NCBI RefSeq assembly: GCF_010548305.1 | Contig: NZ_JAAGLV010000004.1 | Coordinates: 1 to 64,000 of the forward strand | Direction of reading: 5' to 3' | Source of the DNA: Streptomyces sp. SID13031 | Lineage (GTDB): Bacteria > Actinomycetota > Actinomycetes > Propionibacteriales > Kribbellaceae | DNA: 64,000 nt | Shown here: piece by piece, positions 43,287 to 52,517 of the stretch | Layout: each line of letters starts with the position of its first letter | How positions within the stretch are numbered: the stretch's first letter is position 1 | Notes under the pieces: model-generated | The model's input: the letters and a program-made list of their open reading frames with translations, nothing else | Told to the model about the DNA's origin: nothing | Databases searched by the model: none | Program-made: the position numbers and the translations under genes

Positions 43287-44585
43287 GTGCGTGACGATGT
43301 GGGGGTGCGTGGGTTGCGAGGGGCTTTGACGCCGTTGGCCGGGGCGTTGGTGGTGGGCGGTGCGTTGTGGCTGGCGATCACGCCGGCGGCGAGCACTGTG
43401 CGGTTGACCAGTGAGGCGACGCGGGGTGTGACGCTCCAGACCATGCGCCCGAGCCCGACCAGCGATGTGGATCCCACGCTGGCCAACGCGGTCGATGCGA
43501 GCCTGGCGCGGCGCGGCGTGGCCATCAGGACCAACAACCTCGCGATGTTCCTGCAGGATGTCGCGCCGGCCCTCAGGGCGAGGCAGACGCAGCAGTTCCT
43601 CAACCTCAGGGCCGTCGGGGTGAGCGTGACCTACCGCCGCGCCGAGCCTTGGCAGAACCTGCGCGGGCAGACCGGCACCTTCCGCGTCAGCATGCGGTAC
43701 GTCCTGCACGGCAGCAGGCTCGACCAGGCGGCAACGGACGTCGGCTACACCTATGCCTTCCGCAAGGGCCGCCTCTGGATGACCTCTGACCGCGCCCTCG
43801 ACCAGGCGATCGGCTCCAACCGCCAGCCCTGGGACTTCGGCCCCATCGCCGTGCTCCGACGACCCAACATCGTCGTCATCGTCAACCAGGGCCAGCTCGC
43901 CAAAGCTCGAAGTCTCGCGGACGAGACGGTGGCGGCGGCCAAGCGCGTGCGGAAGACCTGGCCCGGCCAGCTACAGATCGTCCCGTATGTCGTCGCGCTG
44001 CGCGAGCCGCAAGTACTGACCGAGATCCCGCCAACCCTCCCCGGCGCCGAGCCCGCCCAGGTGCGAGCCATGGTCAGCCCCGCGATCGGGTCGATCCAAC
44101 CGGCGGGCGGCTGGGTCGTGATCCGGCAGACCACAATGTCTCCGGCCCAGCTGAACCACGTCCTCCTGCATCTCCTACCGGTCAGACTCGGCGACGGCGC
44201 CCCCAGGTGGCTGGCCGAGGGAATGGCCCAGTACGCCGAGATCCAGGCGCTCCCAGCCGCCGAGCGAGCCGCGAAGCGCCGCGAGCTGACCAAGCAGGAG
44301 CTGACCCAGCTGACCCGGCTCCCCGCCGACGAAGCCTTCGTGGCAGACCCCAGCGTGGAGGGTGCCAGCGTGGGGGGCGCCGGCGCGAAACGCGCCAGGG
44401 ATGCCCTCAGCTTGCGGGCCGTGGAGCAGTTGATCGCCAAGGCCGGAGTGAAACAGGTCACTGAGTACTACCGTCAAGTGGCCCGCCGCGGCTACAACGA
44501 CGCTGCCAGGGACCGTCTGATGCAGGAGTACACCGGCTTCACCCAGGCGCGGCTGGTGGAGTCCGTGCGAGGGTCCTCGAGTTGA
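43287..44585 (+). CDS. Secreted peptidase-like protein with degenerate HExxH
   Basis: A 432-residue exported protein with an N-terminal membrane/signal helix (LAGALVVGGALWLAITPAAS). The C-terminal half resembles gluzincin-like secreted peptidases: MSPAQLNHVLLHLLPVRLGD then APRWLAEGMAQYAEI, corresponding to HExxH...WLxEGxAxY. The active-site Glu is Val (HVLLH), so it is probably not catalytic. AGGAG precedes GTG 43287. It lies between a palindromic element and glmU. Confidence 0.65.
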   Translation: MRDDVGVRGLRGALTPLAGALVVGGALWLAITPAASTVRLTSEATRGVTLQTMRPSPTSDVDPTLANAVDASLARRGVAIRTNNLAMFLQDVAPALRARQTQQFLNLRAVGVSVTYRRAEPWQNLRGQTGTFRVSMRYVLHGSRLDQAATDVGYTYAFRKGRLWMTSDRALDQAIGSNRQPWDFGPIAVLRRPNIVVIVNQGQLAKARSLADETVAAAKRVRKTWPGQLQIVPYVVALREPQVLTEIPPTLPGAEPAQVRAMVSPAIGSIQPAGGWVVIRQTTMSPAQLNHVLLHLLPVRLGDGAPRWLAEGMAQYAEIQALPAAERAAKRRELTKQELTQLTRLPADEAFVADPSVEGASVGGAGAKRARDALSLRAVEQLIAKAGVKQVTEYYRQVARRGYNDAARDRLMQEYTGFTQARLVESVRGSSS

Positions 44586-44672
44586 GCAAGTAGTCTGACG
44601 AAGGCACCGTTTCGAGTGTCCGTTGACAAGTCAGCCCAGCCGAACTCGCCGGGAACTCGAGGAGAAGACCGC

Positions 44673-46163
44673 GTGACCTCCCACCGTCCTGCCTCCGTCA
44701 TCATCATGGCCGCCGGGCAGGGGACCAGGATGAAATCCGCCACCCCCAAGGTCCTGCACGAGATCGGCGGGCGCAGTCTCGTCGGTCACGCTGTGGTCAC
44801 CGCCCGTGCGCTGGCCCCGGAACACCTCGTCGTCGTGGTCGGTACCGGCCGTGAGCTCGTCGAGGCCCACCTGGCCGAGATCGACCCCGGAGTCCGTACC
44901 GCCGTCCAGGAGCAGCAGCTGGGCACCGGCGACGCGGTCCGCTCGGGCCTCGCCGCAGTACCGGCCGACTTCGACGGCACCGTCATCGTCACGTCGGGTG
45001 ACGTCCCGTTGCTCGAGGCGGAGACGCTGAAGGAGCTCGTCGCCGAGCACGAGCGGCGCGGCAACGCGATCACCGTGCTGACCGCGCGGGTGCCGGACCC
45101 GACCGGCTACGGCCGGATCATCCCCGGTGACGACGGCAGCGTGGCGGGCATCGTCGAGCACAAGGACGCGACGCCGCAGCAGCGCGAGATCGACGAGATC
45201 AACGCCGGCATCTACGCGTTCGACGCGGCCACGCTGCGCGACGGGCTGACCCGGATCACCACCGACAACGCCCAGGGCGAGCTGTACCTGACCGACGTAC
45301 TGGCGATCGCGAAGAGCGACGGCAAGCGGGTCGGCGCGTATGTCACCGAGGACGCGATGCAGACCGAGGGCGTGAACGACCGTGTCCAGCTGGCCACCCT
45401 GCGCGCCGAGCTCAACCGCCGCACGCTCGACACCCTGATGCGGGCCGGCGTCACCGTGGTCGACCCGAACACCACCTGGGTCGACTCCACCGTCACCCTC
45501 GACCGCGACGTCACCCTGCTGCCGAACACGCAGCTGCACGGCGCCACCAAGGTCGCCACCGGCGCCACGATCGGCCCGGACACCACGCTGACCGACATCG
45601 AGGTCGGCGAGGGCGCGTCGATCATCCGCACCCACGGCTCTGGCGCGATCATCGGCGCCCACGCGACCGTCGGCCCGTTCGCCTACCTGCGGCCCGGGAC
45701 GACCCTGGGCGTCAAGGGCAAGATCGGCACCTTCGTGGAGACCAAGAACGCCGCGATCGCGGACGGCGCGAAGGTCCCGCACCTCACCTACGCCGGTGAC
45801 GCGACGATCGGCGAGGGCGCGAACATCGGCGCCGGCACGATCTTCGCCAACTACGACGGCGTCAACAAGTTCCACTCCACGATCGGCAAGTACTCGTTCG
45901 TCGGCAGCAATTCGGTACTGATCGCGCCGGCCGACATCGGTGACGGCGCCTACATCGCGGCCGGCAGCGCGATCGACTCCCCGGTCGGCCCGGGCGAGAT
46001 CGCGGTCGCCCGCGGCCGGCAGCGCAACATCAAGGGCTGGGTCGCGCGCAAGCGGGCCGGTACGAAGACGGCGAAGGCTGCCGAGGAAGCGCTGGGCGCG
46101 GCCGGTGCTGGTTCAGCTGCTGCGCCGACCGGTTCACAGCGCGACACTGGCGACAAGGCGTAA
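44673..46163 (+). CDS. glmU: Bifunctional UDP-GlcNAc pyrophosphorylase/GlcN-1-P acetyltransferase
   Basis: A 496-residue enzyme making UDP-GlcNAc for peptidoglycan. The N-terminal uridylyltransferase has IIMAAGQGTRMKSATPKVLH and SGDVPLLEAET. The C-terminal left-handed beta-helix has hexapeptide repeats, LRPGTTLGVKGKIGTFVETK and NYDGVNKFHSTIG. A Thr/Ala/Gly-rich tail is actinobacterial. GAGGAG eight bases upstream sets GTG 44673. The gene order glmU-prs is conserved. Confidence 0.97.
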   Translation: MTSHRPASVIIMAAGQGTRMKSATPKVLHEIGGRSLVGHAVVTARALAPEHLVVVVGTGRELVEAHLAEIDPGVRTAVQEQQLGTGDAVRSGLAAVPADFDGTVIVTSGDVPLLEAETLKELVAEHERRGNAITVLTARVPDPTGYGRIIPGDDGSVAGIVEHKDATPQQREIDEINAGIYAFDAATLRDGLTRITTDNAQGELYLTDVLAIAKSDGKRVGAYVTEDAMQTEGVNDRVQLATLRAELNRRTLDTLMRAGVTVVDPNTTWVDSTVTLDRDVTLLPNTQLHGATKVATGATIGPDTTLTDIEVGEGASIIRTHGSGAIIGAHATVGPFAYLRPGTTLGVKGKIGTFVETKNAAIADGAKVPHLTYAGDATIGEGANIGAGTIFANYDGVNKFHSTIGKYSFVGSNSVLIAPADIGDGAYIAAGSAIDSPVGPGEIAVARGRQRNIKGWVARKRAGTKTAKAAEEALGAAGAGSAAAPTGSQRDTGDKA

Positions 46164-46177
46164 CGGGAGGCTTGGCC

Positions 46178-47158
46178 ATGAGCGGGATGAAACGGACCAC
46201 CGAGAAGAACCTGATGGTGTTCTCAGGACGGGCGCACCCCGCCCTGGCGGAGTCGGTCGCCGAGGAGCTCGGGGCGGGTCTGGTGCCGACTTCGGCGTAC
46301 GACTTCGCCAACGGCGAGATCTACGTCCGGTACGAGGAGTCGGTCCGGGGCAGCGACGCGTTCGTGATCCAGAGCCACACTGCTCCGATCAACCAGTGGA
46401 TCATGGAGCAGCTGATCATGATCGACGCGCTGAAGCGGGCGTCGGCCAAGCGGATCACCGTCGTGCTGCCGTTCTACGGCTACGCCCGGCAGGACAAGAA
46501 GCACCGCGGTCGCGAGCCGATCTCGGCCCGGCTGATGGCCGACCTGTTCAAGACGGCCGGCGCGAACCGGCTGATCTGCGTCGACCTGCACACCTCACAG
46601 ATCCAGGGCTTCTTCGACGGCCCGGTGGACCATCTGATGGCGCTGCCGATCCTGAGCGACTACGTGCGGGAGAAGTACGGCGATCAGCAGCTGGCCGTGG
46701 TCTCCCCGGACGCCGGCCGGATCAAGGTCGCCGAGCAGTGGTCGGCCCGGCTGAACAACGCGCCGCTGGCCTTCATCCACAAGACCCGCGACATCGACCG
46801 GCCGAACGAGACGGTTGCCAACCGCGTCGTCGGTGAGGTCAAGGGCCGGGTCTGCATCCTGGTCGACGACATGATCGACACCGGCGGCACCATCTGCAAG
46901 GCCGCCGACGCCCTGATGGCCGACGGCGCCGCCGGCGTGGTGATCGCCGCGACGCACGCGATCTTGTCCGGCCCGGCGGTCGACCGGCTGAAGAACTGCC
47001 AGGCCAGCGAGGTGATCGTCACCAACACGCTGCCGATCGCCAAGGAGAGCGAGTTCGACAAGCTCACCACGCTCACGATCGCGCCGCTGATCAGCCAAGC
47101 CATCCGCGAGGTCTTCGAGGACGGCTCGGTGACCAAGCTCTTCGACGGTCGCGCCTGA
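46178..47158 (+). CDS. prs: Ribose-phosphate pyrophosphokinase
   Basis: A 326-residue class I PRPP synthase. YARQDKKHRGREPISARLMA, VDLHTSQIQGFFDGPVDHL and the PRPP loop ILVDDMIDTGGTICKAAD are present. It supplies PRPP to nucleotide, His and Trp synthesis and decaprenyl-phosphoribose. GGGAGG with seven-base spacing sets ATG 46178, 14 bases after glmU, so one operon. Confidence 0.97.
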   Translation: MSGMKRTTEKNLMVFSGRAHPALAESVAEELGAGLVPTSAYDFANGEIYVRYEESVRGSDAFVIQSHTAPINQWIMEQLIMIDALKRASAKRITVVLPFYGYARQDKKHRGREPISARLMADLFKTAGANRLICVDLHTSQIQGFFDGPVDHLMALPILSDYVREKYGDQQLAVVSPDAGRIKVAEQWSARLNNAPLAFIHKTRDIDRPNETVANRVVGEVKGRVCILVDDMIDTGGTICKAADALMADGAAGVVIAATHAILSGPAVDRLKNCQASEVIVTNTLPIAKESEFDKLTTLTIAPLISQAIREVFEDGSVTKLFDGRA

Positions 47159-47162
47159 CACG

Positions 47163-47927
47163 ATGCGGATCGCCGTCTTCCACCCCGGCGCGATGGGCTC
47201 ACAACTAGCCCACCAATTGGTTGCCGCAGGCCACGAAGTGCGCTGGTCGCCTGAGGGTCGCAGCCCGGCCTCGGTCGAGCGCGCCGAGGTGGCAGGATTG
47301 ATCGGTACTACGTTCGCTGACGCGATCGCGTCAGCCGAGGTCGTCGTCTGCTCATGCGCGCCGCAGGGCGCGATCGACATCGCCCGGGAGGTGGGGGCGG
47401 CGGGGTTCGCCGGGATCTACATCGAGGCCAACCCGCTCTCACCCAAGTCCCTGCAGGCAGCCCAAGACGCCTTGCCTGAGGCAACCTTTGTCGACGCGGG
47501 AGTGATCGGTCCGCCGCCAACCGGTGGGTCGAGCCCGACGCACCTGATGCTCTCCGGCTCAGCCGCTGCAGTGGCGGCCGACTTGTGGGACGGAACGGCG
47601 GTCACGCCCATGGTGGTGGGCGACCAGGTAGGTGCTGCGTCGGCTGCGAAATCTGCCTATGCCCTTTACAACAAGGGGAAAGCGGCCCTCGCAGTACTGG
47701 CCTTCCAGCTGGCCGAGAAGCATGGAGTGACGGAGGCTCTGACGGCCCAACAGGTTCGCGCCGACGCCGGCTCGCTGAAGGATCCCGGACTCCCGGAAAG
47801 CCTGCGAAGCGTGGCCTGGCGCTGGGGCCCCGAGTTCGACGAGCTGGCCAAGACCCTCGACGCCGCCGGCCTCGAAGGAGACGCCGCCCGCGCCCTCCGC
47901 GAGGTGTGGACCAAGCTCAGTCGATGA
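47163..47927 (+). CDS. NAD(P)-binding 6-phosphogluconate dehydrogenase-like protein (DUF1932)
   Basis: A 254-residue beta-hydroxyacid dehydrogenase-like protein. IAVFHPGAMGSQLAHQLVAAG is the dinucleotide site; the C-terminal domain with NKGKAALAVLAFQLAEKHGV resembles DUF1932. Substrate unknown. It starts four bases after prs and converges with the next gene, overlapping it by 11 bases at the 3' ends. Confidence 0.82.
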   Translation: MRIAVFHPGAMGSQLAHQLVAAGHEVRWSPEGRSPASVERAEVAGLIGTTFADAIASAEVVVCSCAPQGAIDIAREVGAAGFAGIYIEANPLSPKSLQAAQDALPEATFVDAGVIGPPPTGGSSPTHLMLSGSAAAVAADLWDGTAVTPMVVGDQVGAASAAKSAYALYNKGKAALAVLAFQLAEKHGVTEALTAQQVRADAGSLKDPGLPESLRSVAWRWGPEFDELAKTLDAAGLEGDAARALREVWTKLSR

Positions 47928-48579
47928 CGACGCGGCCGCCGACTTCGGCGTACGACGGCGGGCCGGGTTGGGCGAGGACGAGCGAGCCGTTGCCATGCTT
48001 GATGGTGAGCCGGCGGCCGAGGGCCGCGGCCAGGCGCATCGACGCGGACCCGCAGGCCTCGTCCTCCTCGATCCCGAAGCGGCGCCCGAAGACGCGGACC
48101 CGGACGATCCCGGCTGCCTCGTCTTCCCAGGCCCAGAGCTGGGTCGCGTCCTGCTCCGGTACGAGCGGGCCGGTGAGCTTGTCGACCGCCTCGGCCGACT
48201 CCAGCTTCTCGTGCCACCACGGCGGCGCGGAGGCGAGCGGGCCGCGGACCCAGACGTCGTCACCGTCCTGCCAGGTCGTCACCTCGCCGGCCGCGACGCG
48301 CAGTACGTCGGGAGCCTTGCCCAGCTCGCGGTTGAGCACCCAGGCGGCACCGACCGCGGGGTGACCGGCGAACGGCAGCTCAGTCGCCGGGGTGAAGATC
48401 TGGAACGCCGCCCGCTCGACATCGTCGAAGAAGATCGTCTCCGCGTACCCGAGCTCAGCGGCGAATTTCTGCCGCTCGGCGTGGTCGGGGATGGCTGCAC
48501 CGTCGAGCACCACACCCAGCTGGTTCCCGAAGTTCCCGGCCGGATCGGTGAACACCCGCACCACCTGCACGTCAGTCAT
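47917..48579 (-). CDS. PhzF-family isomerase
   Basis: A 220-residue PhzF-fold protein. VFTDPAGNFGNQLGVVLDG and GYAETIFFDD (catalytic Glu) and FAGHPAVGAAWVL are the N-terminal lobe motifs; DEACGSASMRLAAAL is the C-terminal equivalent. It is shorter than the usual 260-300 residues. Substrate is unknown; no phenazine genes are nearby. Confidence 0.85.
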   Translation of the reverse strand: MTDVQVVRVFTDPAGNFGNQLGVVLDGAAIPDHAERQKFAAELGYAETIFFDDVERAAFQIFTPATELPFAGHPAVGAAWVLNRELGKAPDVLRVAAGEVTTWQDGDDVWVRGPLASAPPWWHEKLESAEAVDKLTGPLVPEQDATQLWAWEDEAAGIVRVRVFGRRFGIEEDEACGSASMRLAAALGRRLTIKHGNGSLVLAQPGPPSYAEVGGRVVID

Positions 48580-48621
48580 ACCGCCAGTTAACCAGGCCGC
48601 ACTCAGCTAACCAGGCTGCAC

Positions 48622-49485
48622 TCAGCGGAGGCGGCGGGCCACCGACTGGTCTACCGGGCCGTTGTGCAGCAGGCCGGCCAGGGCTTCGACGCCGTCCACG
48701 AGTCGGGGGCCTGGTCGCGCGAAACAGCCGTTCGCGTCGACGGCCCAGACCGGTACTGCGGGTGGGAGCGTGCCGCTATCGAGCAACTCCTGCGTGAGGT
48801 CGCTCGCGGCGTCCAGGTCGAACCCACAGGGCGCCGACACGATCACCTCGGGGCGGGCCGCCTCGATCGCGGGCCAGGTGGTTCGTACCGAGCGGAGGCC
48901 GGCCGTGCCGAGCACGCTCACGCCACCGGCGTACTCGATCATCTCCGGGATCCAGTGGCCGGGGGCGAACGGCGGGTCGGTCCACTCGAGCAGCATCACT
49001 CGCGTATTGCCCTGGATCCGGACCTTCGCCAGGCGTTTGCGCAGGTCCTCGACGAAGCGGCCGGCGGGCTGGCCGATGGCGTCGCCGATCAGCTCGATCG
49101 AGTCGAACACCTCGTCGAGGTCGTGCGGATCGGTGGTCACCACCTGCGCCTCGCAGCCGAGGTAGGACAGCGCCTCTTCGACATCGTCGAGGTCGATCGC
49201 GCAGACGGCGCAGAGGTCCTGGGTGATGACGAGGTCAGGGGCGACATCGCGGAGGGCGTCGCGGTCGAGCTTGTAGAGGTCCTCACCCGCGGCGACTCGC
49301 TCGCGCACGGCGGTGTCGATCTGGACCGGGGTGAGACCTTCGGGAAGATTGGTGGTGGAGACGATCCGCCGCTCGCGCGCCTCGATCGGGTAGTCGCACT
49401 CGAAGGTCACCCCGAGCACGTCGTCACCGCCCCCGAGAGCGAAACAGATCTCGGTGGCCGACGGCAGCAGAGAGACGATCCTCAT
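48622..49485 (-). CDS. Cobalamin/iron-type periplasmic-binding-fold protein without signal peptide
   Basis: A 287-residue BtuF-like protein: RIVSLLPSATEICFALGGGD, FECDYPIEARERRIVS, ITQDLCAVCAIDLDDVE, and GHWIPEMIEYAGG. It has no export signal, as in a widespread cytosolic branch of this family. No cobalamin transporter genes are adjacent. The ligand is uncertain. Confidence 0.8.
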   Translation of the reverse strand: MRIVSLLPSATEICFALGGGDDVLGVTFECDYPIEARERRIVSTTNLPEGLTPVQIDTAVRERVAAGEDLYKLDRDALRDVAPDLVITQDLCAVCAIDLDDVEEALSYLGCEAQVVTTDPHDLDEVFDSIELIGDAIGQPAGRFVEDLRKRLAKVRIQGNTRVMLLEWTDPPFAPGHWIPEMIEYAGGVSVLGTAGLRSVRTTWPAIEAARPEVIVSAPCGFDLDAASDLTQELLDSGTLPPAVPVWAVDANGCFARPGPRLVDGVEALAGLLHNGPVDQSVARRLR

Positions 49486-49545
49486 GCGAAGACCCTACGA
49501 CGTAATCGCTCGAGGGTCGGCGTCTGAGGGGTTGACCTCTTAGAC

Positions 49546-49608
49546 GGTGGGTTGCCCCGTCGGAAGCTCGCGGGGCAACCCACCCTTTGAGGGGTTACCC
49601 CCTCAAAG
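49546..49608. terminator. Double hairpin at the end of the anchored-repeat operon
   Basis: GGTGGGTTGCCCCG (49546-49559) pairs perfectly with 49571-49584. A second hairpin CTTTGAGGGG (49585-49594) / CCCCTCAAAG (49599-49608) follows immediately. They lie right after the minus-strand operon stop at 49615. Confidence 0.85.
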
Positions 49609-49614
49609 GTCGAG

Positions 49615-50253
49615 CTATGGCTGGACGGTGAAGGTGTAGGTCTTCTGGCCGGTGGTCACTGCGGCGCCGGCGGCCGTAGTACCGGTGGCTTCGAAGACGA
49701 CCGTGTAGGTGCCGGATGCTTCGAAGGCCCAGTTGGCGTGGGCGTGGGTGTTGATGGCGATCGCCCTGGTGTCCGGCAGGCCGTTGCCGCTGTCGAACCA
49801 GACCGTCGGGGTACCGAGTGAGCTGGTGGTGTAGACGCTCACTTGGGCCGGTCCGCTGACCGAGATCAGCTTCACGTTGAGGGTGTTGCCCTGCAGCGCG
49901 CCGCTCGGCACGCCCTCGGTGTTGAAGCCCGGCCAGACGATGTTGCTCACCTGCGTCTGCGGCAGGATCCACACCGCTGAGCCCGGCGTACCGAGGAACG
50001 AGTACGCCGACCCCGACGGCACTGTCGTCTTACTGGCCGATACAGCATTCAGTACTACGTCCGCCGGGTTCCGGTCGACGTTCGGCGTGACCGTGCCATC
50101 GCGCAGGTCGAGCGTGAGGGCCGAACCCGTCCAGTCGACGTCTACTGCGTCGACATGCCCAGCGGAGATGGTGGTGAGGGCGTGGGCGGGCAGTACCTGG
50201 AGCATCGTGATCAGCGCGGCCGTGGCGGCGCCTGTGAGCACCCGGGCCTTCAC
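49615..50253 (-). CDS. Secreted anchored-repeat domain protein
   Basis: A 212-residue secreted protein: signal helix (VLTGAATAALITMLQVLPAHA) followed by one actinobacterial surface-anchored domain. Hallmarks: AGHVDAVDVDW, YSFLGTPGSAVWILPQTQ, VWPGFNTEG and HAHANWAFEASGTY. No anchor, so it is released or wall-associated. GTG 50253 overlaps the upstream stop by three to four bases (GTGA). Last gene of the operon. Confidence 0.82.
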   Translation of the reverse strand: MKARVLTGAATAALITMLQVLPAHALTTISAGHVDAVDVDWTGSALTLDLRDGTVTPNVDRNPADVVLNAVSASKTTVPSGSAYSFLGTPGSAVWILPQTQVSNIVWPGFNTEGVPSGALQGNTLNVKLISVSGPAQVSVYTTSSLGTPTVWFDSGNGLPDTRAIAINTHAHANWAFEASGTYTVVFEATGTTAAGAAVTTGQKTYTFTVQP

Positions 50254-50894
50254 TGGTTCACCTTGAAGGTGTAGGTCGCGATAGCCGAGACCGTCTGGTT
50301 CGTGGCGGCCAGCGTTCCGCACACCCTGACCTTCACCTTGTACGTACCAGCCGCCTCGAACGCCCAGTTGGCGTGCAGGTGACCGCCCGCCGACGTGTTG
50401 ATCCGGTCCGGCAGCCCGTTGCCGCTGTCGACCAGTACGGTCGGCGCACCGAAGGCGTCGGTGGTGAAGACGCTCAGGTCGGCCGGGCCGGTGACGCCGA
50501 TGACGTCGACCTTCAACGCGTCGTCCTTGAAGACACCGGGCTCGATCTCCTCGGCGCCGATCCCGGGCCAGAGCAGGTCGGGGTCCTGTACCTGGGGCAG
50601 CACCCAGGCGCGGGCGCCCGGAGTACCGAGGAAGCTGTACTGCGGGTCGGCGGGTACTGCGATCTCCGAGCCGGGCTTGGCGACCAGGTTGACCTCGGAG
50701 GGCGCATACTCGACGCCGTGCTCCTCGTCGTGGATGTGCAGGTTGAAGGCGCCGTCCTCGAAGGCGATGCCGACGACGTCGACGTGCCCCTGGTCGAGCA
50801 CCACCTTCGGGGTGGCGGCGTCGGCCGGCAGGGCCAGGCCGGACAACGCGAGTGCTGCCACGGCGGGCAACGCAACGCGGTTAACTATGCGCAT
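50250..50894 (-). CDS. Secreted anchored-repeat domain protein
   Basis: A 214-residue paralogue of its neighbour. Signal MRIVNRVALPAVAALALSGL then LPADA. Domain motifs QGHVDVVGIAF, YSFLGTPGARAWVLPQVQ, LLWPGIGAEE and HLHANWAFEAAGTY. ATG 50894 is favoured by AAAGGAAAG; it lies 14 bases inside the permease gene. His-rich HIHDEEHGVEY could also bind metal. Confidence 0.82.
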   Translation of the reverse strand: MRIVNRVALPAVAALALSGLALPADAATPKVVLDQGHVDVVGIAFEDGAFNLHIHDEEHGVEYAPSEVNLVAKPGSEIAVPADPQYSFLGTPGARAWVLPQVQDPDLLWPGIGAEEIEPGVFKDDALKVDVIGVTGPADLSVFTTDAFGAPTVLVDSGNGLPDRINTSAGGHLHANWAFEAAGTYKVKVRVCGTLAATNQTVSAIATYTFKVNQ

Positions 50895-51774
50895 GACTTT
50901 CCTTTCGTGCATGGACGGGATTCACAACCGCTGCAGCTGAGCTGCGGCGGTGGCTGAGTAGGCCGTGCCGGGGCGCGAACACCCAGCAGGCGATGAAGAC
51001 GGCGGTCGCCGTCAGCACGATCAACCCGCCGGCGGCGAGGTTGAGCGCGTACGAGAGATAGAGCCCGGCCAGCCCGGAGAAGGCGCCGATCAGCGGGGCG
51101 ATCAGCATCATCCGGCCGATCCGGTCCGTCAGCAGCCGGGCGCAGGCGGCCGGCGTGATCAGCAGCGCCAGTACCAGGATGTTGCCGACCGCCTGGATCG
51201 AGATGACGATCGCGATCGTCACCATCGCGTAGAGCGCCATGTCCAGCCAGAAGATCGGCAGCCCGACCGAGCGGGCCGTCTCCCGGTCGAGGCCGACGGT
51301 GACGAACTCCTTGTGCAGCCCACCGCTGATCAGCAGCAGGACGGCGCCGGCGATCGCCACCGTGACGACGTCACCGTTGCTGATCCCGAGGACCGACCCG
51401 AACAGGAACGACTCCAGCGATCCGCCGTACCCGGGTGCGGTGCTCATCACGACGATGCCGAGGCCGAACGCGGCCGCGAAGAACACGCCGATCACGGTGT
51501 CTTCCTTGAGCCGGCGGTTCTGCGAGACGACCGCTATCGAGAACGCGGTGATCAGCCCTGCGACGATGCCGCCGACCACCAGGCTGGTGTGCAGGACGAA
51601 GGCGATCGCGATCCCGGGGAAGACCGCGTGCGCCACCGCGTCGCCGATGAATGCCATCCCGCGGAGCGCGACGTGGCTGCCGATCACGCCGCAGACGACG
51701 CCGGACATCAGTACGACGAGGAACGCGCGCTGCATGAACACGTGTTGCCACGGCTCGGTGAAGAACTCGATCAT
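50881..51774 (-). CDS. Zinc/manganese ABC transporter permease, anchored-repeat type
   Basis: A 297-residue ABC-3 family permease with eight to nine helices. GSHVALRGMAFIGDAVAHAV is the family N-terminal signature, and VGNILVLALLITPAACARLL the C-terminal one. The His-rich tail (VHARKESHAHS) may bind metal. It pairs with the ATPase, whose stop overlaps the ATG in an ATGA. Confidence 0.93.
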   Translation of the reverse strand: MIEFFTEPWQHVFMQRAFLVVLMSGVVCGVIGSHVALRGMAFIGDAVAHAVFPGIAIAFVLHTSLVVGGIVAGLITAFSIAVVSQNRRLKEDTVIGVFFAAAFGLGIVVMSTAPGYGGSLESFLFGSVLGISNGDVVTVAIAGAVLLLISGGLHKEFVTVGLDRETARSVGLPIFWLDMALYAMVTIAIVISIQAVGNILVLALLITPAACARLLTDRIGRMMLIAPLIGAFSGLAGLYLSYALNLAAGGLIVLTATAVFIACWVFAPRHGLLSHRRSSAAAVVNPVHARKESHAHS

Positions 51775-52517
51775 CGGGTCACCCCGAGGTTGTGCAGCAG
51801 TTGCTCGGAGCGAGCGACTCCGAAGGCGCGTAACCAGATGGCTGGATCCCGGAGCTCTTCGGGCGGTCCGTCGGCGACGACGGTCTCGTTGAGCAGGCAG
51901 AGCCGGCTGCAGGTGTCCGCGGCGGCCGGGAGGTCGTGCGTGGTCATCAGGATCGCGGTGCCTTCGCTGGTCAAGGTGCGGAACAGCCGGGTGAGAATCT
52001 CCTGCGTCGATACGTCGAGCCCGGTGAACGGCTCATCCAGCAACAGCAGACTCGGCCGCAGCGCGAGCGCCCTGGCCACCAGCACGCGCTGCCGCTGCCC
52101 ACCGGACAGTTCCCCGATCGGCCTTTTGTGCAGGGTGGTCAGATCCACCCGCTCCAGCGCCTCGTCCACAGCTGCCCGGTCGGCAACGCCCGGCCGCCGT
52201 AGCCACCCGATCCGATGGGTTCGCCCGGTCATCGCCGCAGTACGGACATCAACCGGGTAGTCCCAGACGAACTCGTGCCGCTGCGGCACATACCCGATGC
52301 TTCCCCGCGCTTCCCGCGGTGTTCTGCCGTCGATCGAGATGACGCCGTCATTGATCGGCAGCAGCCCGAGGAGTGATCGGAGGAGGGTGGTCTTGCCTGC
52401 GCCGTTGGGCCCGATCAGCCCGACGTGTTCTTTGGCGTCGACCTTCAGATCCACGTCGTGCAGCACCAGCCGCCCGCCGAGCTCGACGGCCACTCCTTCT
52501 ACTTGCAGCACGCTCAT
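51771..52517 (-). CDS. Zinc/manganese ABC transporter ATPase, anchored-repeat type
   Basis: A 248-residue cassette: Walker A GPNGAGKTTLLRSLLG, Q-loop YVPQRHEFVWDYP, signature LSGGQRQRVLVARAL, Walker B LLLLDEPFTGLD. RRPGVADRAAVDEALE is as in ZnuC/MntB proteins. ATG 52517 overlaps the stop of the membrane-anchored protein by four bases. Confidence 0.93.
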   Translation of the reverse strand: MSVLQVEGVAVELGGRLVLHDVDLKVDAKEHVGLIGPNGAGKTTLLRSLLGLLPINDGVISIDGRTPREARGSIGYVPQRHEFVWDYPVDVRTAAMTGRTHRIGWLRRPGVADRAAVDEALERVDLTTLHKRPIGELSGGQRQRVLVARALALRPSLLLLDEPFTGLDVSTQEILTRLFRTLTSEGTAILMTTHDLPAAADTCSRLCLLNETVVADGPPEELRDPAIWLRAFGVARSEQLLHNLGVTR

